From positions 1 to 7,687 of the forward strand of contig JAEZJA010000160.1 in assembly GCA_023415895.1 (NCBI GenBank): a DNA stretch of 7,687 bases, read 5' to 3'. Below, piece by piece: positions 1 to 6,776 of the stretch. The DNA is from Bacillota bacterium (lineage in GTDB: Bacteria > Bacillota > Clostridia > Oscillospirales > Acutalibacteraceae). The notes beneath the pieces are model-generated. The model saw nothing but the letters and a program-made list of their open reading frames with translations. It had not been told where the DNA came from and did no database searches. Positions within the stretch are counted from its first letter, which is position 1; the number at the start of each line of letters is the position of its first letter. A program made the position numbers and the translations under genes.

Positions 1-8
1 AAAGTAAA

Positions 9-35
9 CAAGTCCCGGGCAAAACCCGGGACTTG
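9..35 (-). terminator. Rho-independent terminator of the acyl-CoA synthetase gene
   Basis: An 11-bp perfect GC-rich stem (9-19 with 25-35) closes on a 5-nt loop. Read on the minus strand it is followed by a T-rich tail (TTTACTTT, positions 8-1). It begins 10 bp past the stop codon at 46-48, so it should end the minus-strand acyl-CoA synthetase transcript. Whatever lies to the left is outside the window. Confidence 0.85.
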
Positions 36-45
36 CAAAAGCCTA

Positions 46-1680
46 TTAATTTGTTGTTTCGGCTTCCACCAGACGGTGGCCACAGTAAATTTCGCGCAGC
101 TTAGGTTTTTCAATTTTGCCGGTAGGGTTGCGCGGAACATCGGCAAAGATAATTTTGCGGGGACGCTTATAACGCGGCAAATCCAGGCAAAACTGTTGAA
201 TGTCCTCTTCGCTGCACGATGCCCCTTGCTTACGTTCAATGATGGCTGCGGCAATCTCGCCCAGCCGGTCGTCGGGCAGTCCGATGACGGCAACGTCCTT
301 AATGTCCTTGTGCGCGCGCAGAAAATCCTCAATCTGAACCGGATAGAGGTTTTCACCCCCGGTGATAATCACATCCTTCTTACGGTCGACAAGATAAATG
401 AAGCCGTCTTCATCCATCTTGGCCATATCGCCCGTATACAACCAACCGTCTTTGAGCACCTCGGCGGTCGCGGGGGGGTTGCGATAATAGCATCTCATCA
501 CGCCGGGACCCTTGACTGCCAGTTCGCCTACCTCGTTGCAGGCAACGCACTGTCCCATTTCGTCCACAATCTTGGTTTCCCAAAGGTATCCTGCCTGACC
601 GATGGCGCCGACCTTGTGAATGTTCTCCACGCCAAGGTGCACACAGCCGGGGCCGATGGATTCACTTAAGCCGTAGTTGGTATCGTATTGATGATTGGGG
701 AAGACGGTTTTCCAGCGGCGGATGAGGCTGGGGGGGACAGGCTGTGCACCGATGTGCATCAGCCTCCACTGATCGAGACGGTAATCCTTGAGCTGCAGGT
801 CGCCGCGGTCGATGGCATCCAGAATATCCTGCACCCACGGCACGAGAAGCCAGACAATGGTGGCTTTTTCATCCGACACGGCCTGCAGAATCCATTCGGG
901 CTTCACACCGCGCAGCAAAACGGCCTTGCTGCCGCTGAGCAGACTGCCGAACCAGTGCATTTTGGCGCCAGTGTGGTAGAGAGGCGGAATGCACAGAAAA
1001 ACATCGTCGTGCGTTTGCGCGTGATGCTTTTGCTCTGTCAGACAGGAAGAAACCAACGCGCGGTGGGAGTGCAGAATGGCTTTGGGAAAGCCGGTGGTGC
1101 CCGATGAAAAATAGATGGCGGCGTCATCGTCGTCCTGCAAATCAACAGCGGGCGCGACGGAGGAGCAATGCAGCGTCAGACGGTCATAGCTATCGGCAAA
1201 ATCCGGCTTGTCGCTGCCGACATAGAAAAACGTATGTACATCGGTGAGTTGGTCAAATACCTGTTCCACCCGTCCGATGAATTCGGGTCCAAACACCAGG
1301 GTGTTGACCTCGGCAAGCTCCAAACAATATTTGATTTCGTCGGCCGTATACCGATAGTTCATGGGAACAGCCAGCGCGCCGGTTTTGAGAATACCAAAAT
1401 AAATGGGCAGCCATTCGATGCAGTTCATCAGCAGAACAGCAACCTTTTCACCCTTTTTGATACCGCGTGTCAGCAACAGGTTGGCAAAGCGGTTGGCCTT
1501 GATATCGAAGTCCTTCCAGGTCATTTCACGACGGTATTTTCCGGCAGAGCCCGTTTCGATCAGATTGTATTCCCGCCAGGTAATCGCGTGGCCGGGCTGG
1601 TTTTCCGGGTTAATTTCGACCAGACTGACTTCCGATGGATAGAGTTTGGCGTTTTTTTCGAGAAAATCCGTTATTGCCAT
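46..1680 (-). CDS. AMP-forming acyl-CoA synthetase (adenylate-forming ligase, 544 aa)
   Basis: This is a full-length class I adenylate-forming enzyme, expected to activate a carboxylic acid as acyl-AMP and transfer it to CoA in the cytoplasm. Visible motifs, in order: the phosphate-binding loop SSGTTGFPK (about residues 192-200), NYGLSES in the adenine/substrate region, YTGD with Asp418 (ribose contact), the hinge region around DRKKDVIITGGENLYP, and the C-terminal PTGKIEK with the presumed catalytic Lys522. The length is normal for medium/long-chain fatty acyl-CoA ligases. The start is chosen because AAAGGA (complement of 1691-1696) sits 10 nt upstream and the N-terminus MAITDFLEKNA is family-like. 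The gene is monocistronic, with its own promoter and terminator, and diverges from the cyanophycin operon. An N-terminal stretch (residues about 33-60) contains two similar phrases, ITWREY and MTWKDF. The substrate cannot be read from the sequence; fatty or aromatic acids are possible. Confidence 0.93.
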   Translation of the reverse strand: MAITDFLEKNAKLYPSEVSLVEINPENQPGHAITWREYNLIETGSAGKYRREMTWKDFDIKANRFANLLLTRGIKKGEKVAVLLMNCIEWLPIYFGILKTGALAVPMNYRYTADEIKYCLELAEVNTLVFGPEFIGRVEQVFDQLTDVHTFFYVGSDKPDFADSYDRLTLHCSSVAPAVDLQDDDDAAIYFSSGTTGFPKAILHSHRALVSSCLTEQKHHAQTHDDVFLCIPPLYHTGAKMHWFGSLLSGSKAVLLRGVKPEWILQAVSDEKATIVWLLVPWVQDILDAIDRGDLQLKDYRLDQWRLMHIGAQPVPPSLIRRWKTVFPNHQYDTNYGLSESIGPGCVHLGVENIHKVGAIGQAGYLWETKIVDEMGQCVACNEVGELAVKGPGVMRCYYRNPPATAEVLKDGWLYTGDMAKMDEDGFIYLVDRKKDVIITGGENLYPVQIEDFLRAHKDIKDVAVIGLPDDRLGEIAAAIIERKQGASCSEEDIQQFCLDLPRYKRPRKIIFADVPRNPTGKIEKPKLREIYCGHRLVEAETTN

Positions 1681-1720
1681 TCCATGGACATCCTTTCATG
1701 CCTGCGGTGCAGTGATACTA

Positions 1721-1740
1721 TGTATAGCTTTGTATAGCTT
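1721..1740. repeat. Tandem 10-bp direct repeat at the acyl-CoA synthetase transcription start
   Basis: TGTATAGCTT occurs twice in immediate succession. The predicted start of the minus-strand transcript (about position 1736) falls inside the repeat, just downstream of the -10 box. Two adjacent copies spaced one helical turn apart are the arrangement expected of a regulator binding site, but no known operator is recognised. It could also be simple slippage duplication. Confidence 0.6.
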
Positions 1741-1742
1741 TT

Positions 1743-1771
1743 AATTTAGCACTTTAAAGCGAATGTGTCAA
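1743..1771 (-). promoter_or_regulatory. Sigma-A promoter of the acyl-CoA synthetase gene
   Basis: On the minus strand a perfect -35 TTGACA (complement of 1766-1771) is followed after 17 nt by TAAATT (complement of 1743-1748), which matches the -10 consensus at 4 of 6 positions. The predicted start is near 1736, giving a leader of about 55 nt before the ATG at 1680. Spacing and orientation fit the downstream gene well. Confidence 0.7.
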
Positions 1772-1798
1772 TGCCAATTGAAATAAAAATACATAAGC

Positions 1799-1816
1799 TG
1801 TTCGCTTCGGCGAATA
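1799..1816 (+). other. Short stem with a C(UUCG)G tetraloop upstream of iadA
   Basis: A 7-bp stem (1799-1805 with 1810-1816, including one G-T wobble) closes on TTCG flanked by C and G, the exceptionally stable UUCG tetraloop. It lies about 60 nt before the iadA start. If transcribed it would be a stable hairpin in the leader; no T-run follows directly, so it is not a normal terminator. The transcription start of the operon is unknown, so the hairpin may never be in RNA. Confidence 0.4.
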
Positions 1817-1876
1817 CTAAACTGTATTTTTGCTCAAGAACCAAAAAACGAAGATTATCTGGATAAGGATGGTTGC

Positions 1877-2989
1877 ATGCTGAAGCTGATCCAGAACGTG
1901 GAATGCTGTTGTCCGGCGTATACCGGAACAAAAGATATTTTGATTTGCGGCGATAAGATTTTCAAGATCCAGCCATGTATTCCTCCCACCGATCTGCTCT
2001 CTGACGCAGACATCATCGATGGGACAGGATTGATGGCCATGCCCGGCCTGATCGACCAGCATGTGCACATTCTGGGAGGGGGCGGGGAGGACGGCTTCTC
2101 GACGCACATTCCTCCTCTGGAGCTGCTGCCCATTCTGCGTGCCGGTGTCACAACGCTGGTGGGGCTGCTGGGCGCAGACCATGTGATGCGGTCGCTGCCG
2201 TCGTTGTTCGCCAAAGCCAAAGCACTCGAAGAGCAGGGCATCACTACCTATTTATATACGGGCTGTTATTCGGTGCCGGTGTGTACCTTTACGAACAGCA
2301 TCACCGACGATCTTGTGCTCATTGACAAGGTCATCGGCGTGGGTGAGATTGCGTTATCCGATCACCGCTCCTCCTGCATCGGACTGGATGAGCTGCGCAA
2401 GATCGCGGCGCAGACTCATTTGGGCGGTCTGTTGGGGGAAAAGGCCGGTGTGCTTCATCTGCATATGGGGGACGGAAGAGAGGGGCTCCAGCCCGTTCTT
2501 GACCTGGTGCAGGCCACCGAGCTGCCCATCGAGATGATTGTACCCACCCATGTCAACCGCGATCCGGTGCTGTTTGAACAGGCGATCACCTATTGCCTGT
2601 CGGGAGGTTACATTGATTTGACATCGGGAGAGACCCAGGGCATTGCCGTCCCTCAGGCGCTGGCCATGCTGCGCGAACGGGGCGCGGATATGCGCCATGT
2701 GACGGTCAGCTCGGATGCCAACGGCAGCATTCCGGGTGGCGGTGTGGGCAGCATCCAGACGTTGTATGACGATATTTGCACCAGTATTTTGCAAAAAGCC
2801 CTGCCACTCCAGCAAGGGCTCAGTCTTGCGACCGAAAACGTTGCGCGGCGGCTGCACCTGTATCCCCGCAAGGGAACGCTGCTTGAGGGCAGCGATGCCG
2901 ATATTCTTTTACTTGACAGCAATTTTACCGTAAAAAAAGTATATAGTCTGGGCAAACTGGTGTATGAATCCTGCCAGATTAACCATTAG
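1877..2989 (+). CDS. iadA: Isoaspartyl (beta-aspartyl) dipeptidase, amidohydrolase family (370 aa)
   Basis: IadA hydrolyses beta-linked aspartyl dipeptides; beside cyanophycin genes its expected substrate is beta-Asp-Arg released by cyanophycinase, giving free Asp and Arg in the cytoplasm. It aligns by eye with E. coli IadA (390 aa, from memory): metal ligands His62 and His64 (DQHVH), substrate-binding Glu71 in the GGGGE loop, His196 (HMGD), His225 (PTHVNR) and catalytic Asp280 (SSDANGS) all fall at matching positions with a constant offset. The exception is the bridging ligand: E. coli has a carboxylated Lys162 in GVKCAISDHRS, whereas here the sequence is GVGEIALSDHRS, placing Glu157 at that position. 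The start is supported by AAGGA (1865-1869) 7 nt upstream. It is the first gene of the operon, 13 bp before cphB. A related dihydroorotase-like amidohydrolase is a less likely alternative. Confidence 0.93.
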   Translation: MLKLIQNVECCCPAYTGTKDILICGDKIFKIQPCIPPTDLLSDADIIDGTGLMAMPGLIDQHVHILGGGGEDGFSTHIPPLELLPILRAGVTTLVGLLGADHVMRSLPSLFAKAKALEEQGITTYLYTGCYSVPVCTFTNSITDDLVLIDKVIGVGEIALSDHRSSCIGLDELRKIAAQTHLGGLLGEKAGVLHLHMGDGREGLQPVLDLVQATELPIEMIVPTHVNRDPVLFEQAITYCLSGGYIDLTSGETQGIAVPQALAMLRERGADMRHVTVSSDANGSIPGGGVGSIQTLYDDICTSILQKALPLQQGLSLATENVARRLHLYPRKGTLLEGSDADILLLDSNFTVKKVYSLGKLVYESCQINH

Positions 2990-3002
2990 GGAAGGTAAGG
3001 TC

Positions 3003-3827
3003 ATGATGCAGACAGAGACAGACAAGGGATTTTTAATCATTATCGGAGGGGCGGAGGACAAACAGGGAGACAGCGTTATACTCAAACAGGCCCCTCAGAT
3101 GCTGGGCGGCAACGATCTTCTGACCGTTCTGACCACGGCAACCGAAAAGCCGGAGGAGACCGGTCAGCTCTATCGTGAAACCTTCAGCCGCTTGGGCGTC
3201 AAAAACATTCAGGTGCTGGATATCAGCACGCGGGACGACGCCGAGGATCAAAAGAAATGCGAAGTCCTCAAAGCCACCAAATGCATTTTTCTCACGGGCG
3301 GAGATCAGCTGCGTATCACGAGTATTCTGGGAGGAACGCACGCCTACAACGAGATTCGCAATGTGTATCACAATGGCGGGATTGTCATGGGAACGAGTGC
3401 CGGTGCCTCGGTCATGAGCTCGACCATGGTCGTACAGGGCAACGACAACCAGCCGGCACGCAAATGCACGCTCAAAATGGCGCCTGGTTTGGGGCTGCTG
3501 CAGGATGTCATCATTGACCAGCACTTTGACCAGCGGGGACGCTTCGGAAGGCTGCTGTGCGGTATCGCCGAAAATCCCGATGTGCTGGGCATTGGTATTG
3601 ACGAGGACACGGCGATCAAAATTTTCCCCGATCGGCATTTTGAGGTGCTGGGCTCCAACGCCGTCACCATCCTGGACGGGCGGAGCATTCAGTGCTCCAA
3701 TGTCTCCGAGTTAAACCCCAATGAGATTCTTGCCGTTATGGGTGTAACCGTACACGCTTTGCCCCAGGGTTATGGATTTGATCTTACACAGAGAAAGGTT
3801 TTACGTTTAAAAGATGGAAACGGATAG
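3003..3827 (+). CDS. cphB: Cyanophycinase, serine peptidase family S51 (274 aa)
   Basis: Cyanophycinase is an exopeptidase-like serine hydrolase that cuts cyanophycin granules into beta-Asp-Arg dipeptides. The S51 nucleophile motif GTSAGAS places Ser132 as catalytic serine, and DQHFDQRGR places His174; as I recall, these are the same residue numbers as in the Synechocystis enzyme (271 aa), which supports both function and start. N-terminal IIIGGAEDK and FLTGGDQLRI (about residues 93-105) are also typical. An open frame extends upstream to an ATG at 2964, but the start at 3003 has GGAAGG (2990-2995) 7 nt upstream and gives the normal family length. A second ATG follows at 3006. The gene begins 13 bp after iadA and its end overlaps cphA by 14 bp, so translation is probably coupled. 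No signal peptide is visible, consistent with intracellular recycling. Confidence 0.95.
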   Translation: MMQTETDKGFLIIIGGAEDKQGDSVILKQAPQMLGGNDLLTVLTTATEKPEETGQLYRETFSRLGVKNIQVLDISTRDDAEDQKKCEVLKATKCIFLTGGDQLRITSILGGTHAYNEIRNVYHNGGIVMGTSAGASVMSSTMVVQGNDNQPARKCTLKMAPGLGLLQDVIIDQHFDQRGRFGRLLCGIAENPDVLGIGIDEDTAIKIFPDRHFEVLGSNAVTILDGRSIQCSNVSELNPNEILAVMGVTVHALPQGYGFDLTQRKVLRLKDGNG

Positions 3828-6468
3828 AATTGAGATTGAAGATTTTGCGATCTATCGTGGACCCAATATTTACAGTCATCGACCCGTGATGAAAATGCTG
3901 ATCGACATCGGTCGGTATGAGGACATTCCCACCAAGGACATTCCCGGCTTCAACGAACGTCTGCTCGAGGCTTTTCCCGATTTGGGCCGCAACTGCTGCA
4001 GCCTCGGGTATGAGGGCGGCTTTGAACAACGGCTGCGCACGGGCACCTATCTCGGTCATGTGCTGGAGCATACCATATTGGAAATGCAGGCCATGCTGGG
4101 CTACGATGTGCACTACGGAAAGACAAGACAGGCGGGGGAACGCTCGATTTATTATCTGGTGTACGAGTATCAGAACGAGGTCTGCGGCCTTGAATGCAGC
4201 AAAGCGGCGGTCTTTATTCTCAACAGCTTTCTGGCAGGTGAGGATGTCAACGCGGAGGAGTTTATGCAATACCTCCGCCGCGTGTCGCTTGAGGCCGAAC
4301 TCGGCCCCTCCACCTCGGCCATTGTGGAGGAGGCGCGCAAACGCGGCATTCCCGTCACGCGCATCGGCAACGAAAGCCTCGTGCGGTTGGGTTACGGCAA
4401 ATACAGCCGCCTGATCGAGTCCACGCTGACAGATGCTACGCCCTGCATCTGCGCCGATATATCCACCAACAAACAGCTGACAAAATCCATCCTGAGTGAG
4501 CACCAGATTCCCGTACCCTATGGCAAGGTCGTCTACTCGGAGCTGTCGGCCGTGATCGCCGCCCGGCAGATCGGTACGCCCGTTGTAATTAAACCCTTCG
4601 ACGGCAATCAGGGCAAGGGCGTGTTTCTCAATCTGACGAAAGAGGCGGATATTCGCCGCGCCTACCAGGAAGCATCGCGCTACAGCTCGGGCATTATTGT
4701 GGAAAAATTCATCACCGGCCGGGATTACCGCGTGTTGGTCGTGGGGGGACAGGTGCGGGCGGTTGCCGAGCGCTTGCCTGCCTGCGTAACGGGCGACGGG
4801 GTGCATACCGTGCGGGAGTTGGTGGATATCGTCAACCAGGATGAAAACCGGGGTGAGCAGCATCAGAAGGCTCTGACCCGCATCAAGCTGGACAGCGTGG
4901 CGGATGCTGTGCTGCAGCGAAACGGCCTGACCGTGGACAGTATCCCCCCCGAAGGGCAGACGGTACTTCTGCGTGAAAACGGCAACATCAGCACAGGCGG
5001 TACCGCGATTGATTATACCGATCGCATCCATCCGGACAATGCCGAGCTGGCGGTACAGGCAGCGAGTGCCATCGGCATTGATATTGCCGGGATTGATATT
5101 GTGACCGAGGACATTACGCAGTCGGTGTATGATACGGGCGGCGCGATTGTGGAGGTCAACACGGCGCCGGGCATCCGAATGCATCTCTATCCGAGCGTGG
5201 GGCAGCCGCACAATGTCGCGGCCGATATTATCGATCTGCTCTTTCCCCAAACGGACGCTTGCCGTCTGCCCATTGTATCGGTGACGGGCACCAACGGCAA
5301 GACCACCGTGGTGCGCCTGATCAGCCATGTGCTGGCAGCGGCTGGTCACACGGTCGGCATGACCAGCACGAGCGGGACATATATCGGAGAAAAGTGCATC
5401 TGCAAAGGGGACAATTCCGGGCCGCGCAGCGCCAAATGCCTGTTGGCCAACAAGGCCATTGACGCGGCGGTGTTGGAAACAGCACGTGGCGGTATCCTGC
5501 GAGAAGGGCTGGGGTACGATCTGGCCGATGTGGGGGTTATCACAAACATTTCCGAAGATCATCTGGGTATCGACGGGTTGGAGACGCTTGAGGATCTTGC
5601 TTATGTCAAATCGCTGGTTGCTGAGACCGTCAAGCCGGATGGCTATGCTGTGCTCAACGCCGATGATCCCATGACACCGGGTATTCTCAAAAGAGTACAG
5701 GCACCGCTTATTCTCTTTTCCAAAGCCGAGCATATCGGCGAGGAATACCTCTTCCGTGAGTTCATTCATGTGTTTGTGCGGGAAGGCTGGATTGTGGTCA
5801 AGGATCACGGACGCCGCCGCCGCGTCGTTTGTGTAGCCGATATTCCTATTACCTGCAACGGCATGATCGAGTGCAATGTGGAAAACTCCCTGACCGCTGT
5901 GGCCGCCTTGTATGGCCTGCATGTATCCGTGGCGCATATTGCAAACGGGCTCAAAAGCTTTCACAGCAACACCGGTCGGTTTAATTTATTTGCACTCAAC
6001 GGGTTTCGCGTCATGCTGGATTACGGTCATAACCACGCGGGTTATGAACAGGTGATCAATACCTGCCGCAAGCTCGGCTTTAAGCGGCTGGTGGGTGTCA
6101 TCGGCATGCCGGGCGACCGCGCCGATACCGCCATCCGTTCAGTCGCGGCGCTGTGCGCTGCTTCCTTTGACCGTTTGTATATTAAGGAGGATGACGATCT
6201 GCGGGGACGCCAACCTAGGGAAGTGGCGGCACTGTTTTATGACGCGGTGTGTGACAGCGGTTTTGAACCTCAGCGAGCAGGGATTATTCTGAGCGAGAAA
6301 GAAGCGCTGCGCACAGCGTGTGCGCATGCGCAGCCCGACGATCTGATCGTGGTGCTGTACGAAAAGCTCGAACCGCTTGTGAATTTTCTGCATGAGCAGG
6401 GTGCCTCAGATATGCTCAGCCCCGATTCAGCGGATGAACACACGGTACAGACGGTCAGCGGGTATTAG
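3814..6468 (+). CDS. cphA: Cyanophycin synthetase, CphA1 type (884 aa)
   Basis: CphA polymerises a poly-L-Asp backbone with Arg on each beta-carboxyl, using one ATP per amino acid added. All three domains are visible. The N domain (about 1-165) has YRGPNIYS and a GHVLEHTILE segment with the HxxEH pattern (His82, Glu85, His86). The ATP-grasp domain (about 165-480) has VVIKPFDGNQGKGV (257-270), GNISTGGTAID (390-400) and EVNTAPGIRMH (447-457). The Mur-ligase-like domain (about 485-880) has the P-loop VTGTNGKTT (490-498), ETARGGILREGL, DYGHNHAGY (736-744) and GMPGDRAD. Both ATP sites look intact, favouring CphA1, which uses Asp and Arg, over dipeptide-using CphA2. The usual HNPAGY reads HNHAGY (His741). 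An in-frame stop at 3808-3810 fixes ATG 3814 as the first start; AAAGG (3794-3798) is rather far, 15 nt away. Length is normal. Confidence 0.97.
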   Translation: METDRIEIEDFAIYRGPNIYSHRPVMKMLIDIGRYEDIPTKDIPGFNERLLEAFPDLGRNCCSLGYEGGFEQRLRTGTYLGHVLEHTILEMQAMLGYDVHYGKTRQAGERSIYYLVYEYQNEVCGLECSKAAVFILNSFLAGEDVNAEEFMQYLRRVSLEAELGPSTSAIVEEARKRGIPVTRIGNESLVRLGYGKYSRLIESTLTDATPCICADISTNKQLTKSILSEHQIPVPYGKVVYSELSAVIAARQIGTPVVIKPFDGNQGKGVFLNLTKEADIRRAYQEASRYSSGIIVEKFITGRDYRVLVVGGQVRAVAERLPACVTGDGVHTVRELVDIVNQDENRGEQHQKALTRIKLDSVADAVLQRNGLTVDSIPPEGQTVLLRENGNISTGGTAIDYTDRIHPDNAELAVQAASAIGIDIAGIDIVTEDITQSVYDTGGAIVEVNTAPGIRMHLYPSVGQPHNVAADIIDLLFPQTDACRLPIVSVTGTNGKTTVVRLISHVLAAAGHTVGMTSTSGTYIGEKCICKGDNSGPRSAKCLLANKAIDAAVLETARGGILREGLGYDLADVGVITNISEDHLGIDGLETLEDLAYVKSLVAETVKPDGYAVLNADDPMTPGILKRVQAPLILFSKAEHIGEEYLFREFIHVFVREGWIVVKDHGRRRRVVCVADIPITCNGMIECNVENSLTAVAALYGLHVSVAHIANGLKSFHSNTGRFNLFALNGFRVMLDYGHNHAGYEQVINTCRKLGFKRLVGVIGMPGDRADTAIRSVAALCAASFDRLYIKEDDDLRGRQPREVAALFYDAVCDSGFEPQRAGIILSEKEALRTACAHAQPDDLIVVLYEKLEPLVNFLHEQGASDMLSPDSADEHTVQTVSGY

Positions 6469-6495
6469 GGAAATATGATATATCAATCCAGGCCC

Positions 6496-6522
6496 GGCGG
6501 GCGGATTTTTTATCCGCCCGCC
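6496..6522 (+). terminator. GC-rich hairpin after cphA, probable operon terminator
   Basis: An 11-bp perfect stem (6496-6506 with 6512-6522) encloses a TTTTT loop, 27 bp after the cphA stop. The stem is very stable, but no T-run follows (ATTCCTCA), so it lacks the tail of a classic intrinsic terminator. It may stop transcription weakly, act with Rho, or protect the mRNA 3' end. Confidence 0.5.
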
Positions 6523-6699
6523 ATTCCTCATCCCCAAATGACCGCTTACGGTATCATAACGGTAGGGGCGCGCATCCGCTTGTACCGGATAAGAAGACAG
6601 CATTCTTTATATAGGGTGGACGACACAGTACCCCCCCACGATATCCGGAGCCGTATTTTATGTGCTGTGCGTATCTATATATTTTATATATTTTCCTTG
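6523..6699. other. Non-coding spacer between the cyanophycin operon and tRNA-Val
   Basis: Together with the flanking hairpin and promoter this forms a gap of 308 bp without a protein gene. I see only weak structure: a short hairpin ACCG/CGGT (6541-6552), an ATCCG/CGGAT pair (6574-6578 with 6586-6590), a run of seven C (about 6631-6637) and a strongly AT-rich stretch (about 6673-6695) leading to the tRNA promoter. A frame open from 6475 to 6786 is not credible as a gene because it runs through the terminator hairpin, the tRNA promoter and the start of the tRNA. Confidence 0.5.
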
Positions 6700-6701
6700 C
6701 C

Positions 6702-6749
6702 AAAAATCTTTGTTTTGGTATTGACATTTGCGCGTGAATTCGTTATAAT
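6702..6749 (+). promoter_or_regulatory. Consensus sigma-A promoter with UP-like element for tRNA-Val
   Basis: A perfect -35 TTGACA (6721-6726) and a perfect -10 TATAAT (6744-6749) are separated by the ideal 17 nt. Upstream, 6702-6712 (AAAAATCTTTG) matches the bacterial UP-element core AAAWWTWTTTT at 9 of 11 positions, and sits about 3 nt closer to the promoter than the consensus placement. Predicted start is near 6756, giving a leader of about 21 nt before the tRNA. This is the pattern expected of a very strong stable-RNA promoter. Confidence 0.92.
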
Positions 6750-6776
6750 GGCTTTCGTCCTCGGAAAACTGCATAT

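Noticed and set aside
1817..2244. Minus-strand open frames opposite the start of iadA
   Set aside because: They are antisense to a well supported gene and lack motifs or ribosome binding sites.
2964..3002. Upstream ATG extension of cyanophycinase
   Set aside because: It would add 13 residues overlapping iadA without a good ribosome binding site; the start at 3003 has GGAAGG at ideal spacing and puts the catalytic Ser and His at the family numbering.
3784..5964. A 726-codon open frame on the minus strand opposite cphA
   Set aside because: It lies antisense to an unmistakable, full-length cyanophycin synthetase. The translation is rich in His, Arg, Gln and Ala with no recognisable motif, which is what the reverse frame of a GC-biased gene produces.
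1877..6468. CRISPR array, insertion sequence, phage genes or a defence system
   Set aside because: No repeat-spacer pattern, transposase, terminal inverted repeats, integrase or defence-type protein domain is visible anywhere in the window.
6700..6718. CCAAAA/TTTTGG inverted repeat upstream of the tRNA promoter as an operator
   Set aside because: The stem is only 6 bp, and the A-tract/T-tract sequence is better explained as an UP-like element for RNA polymerase.
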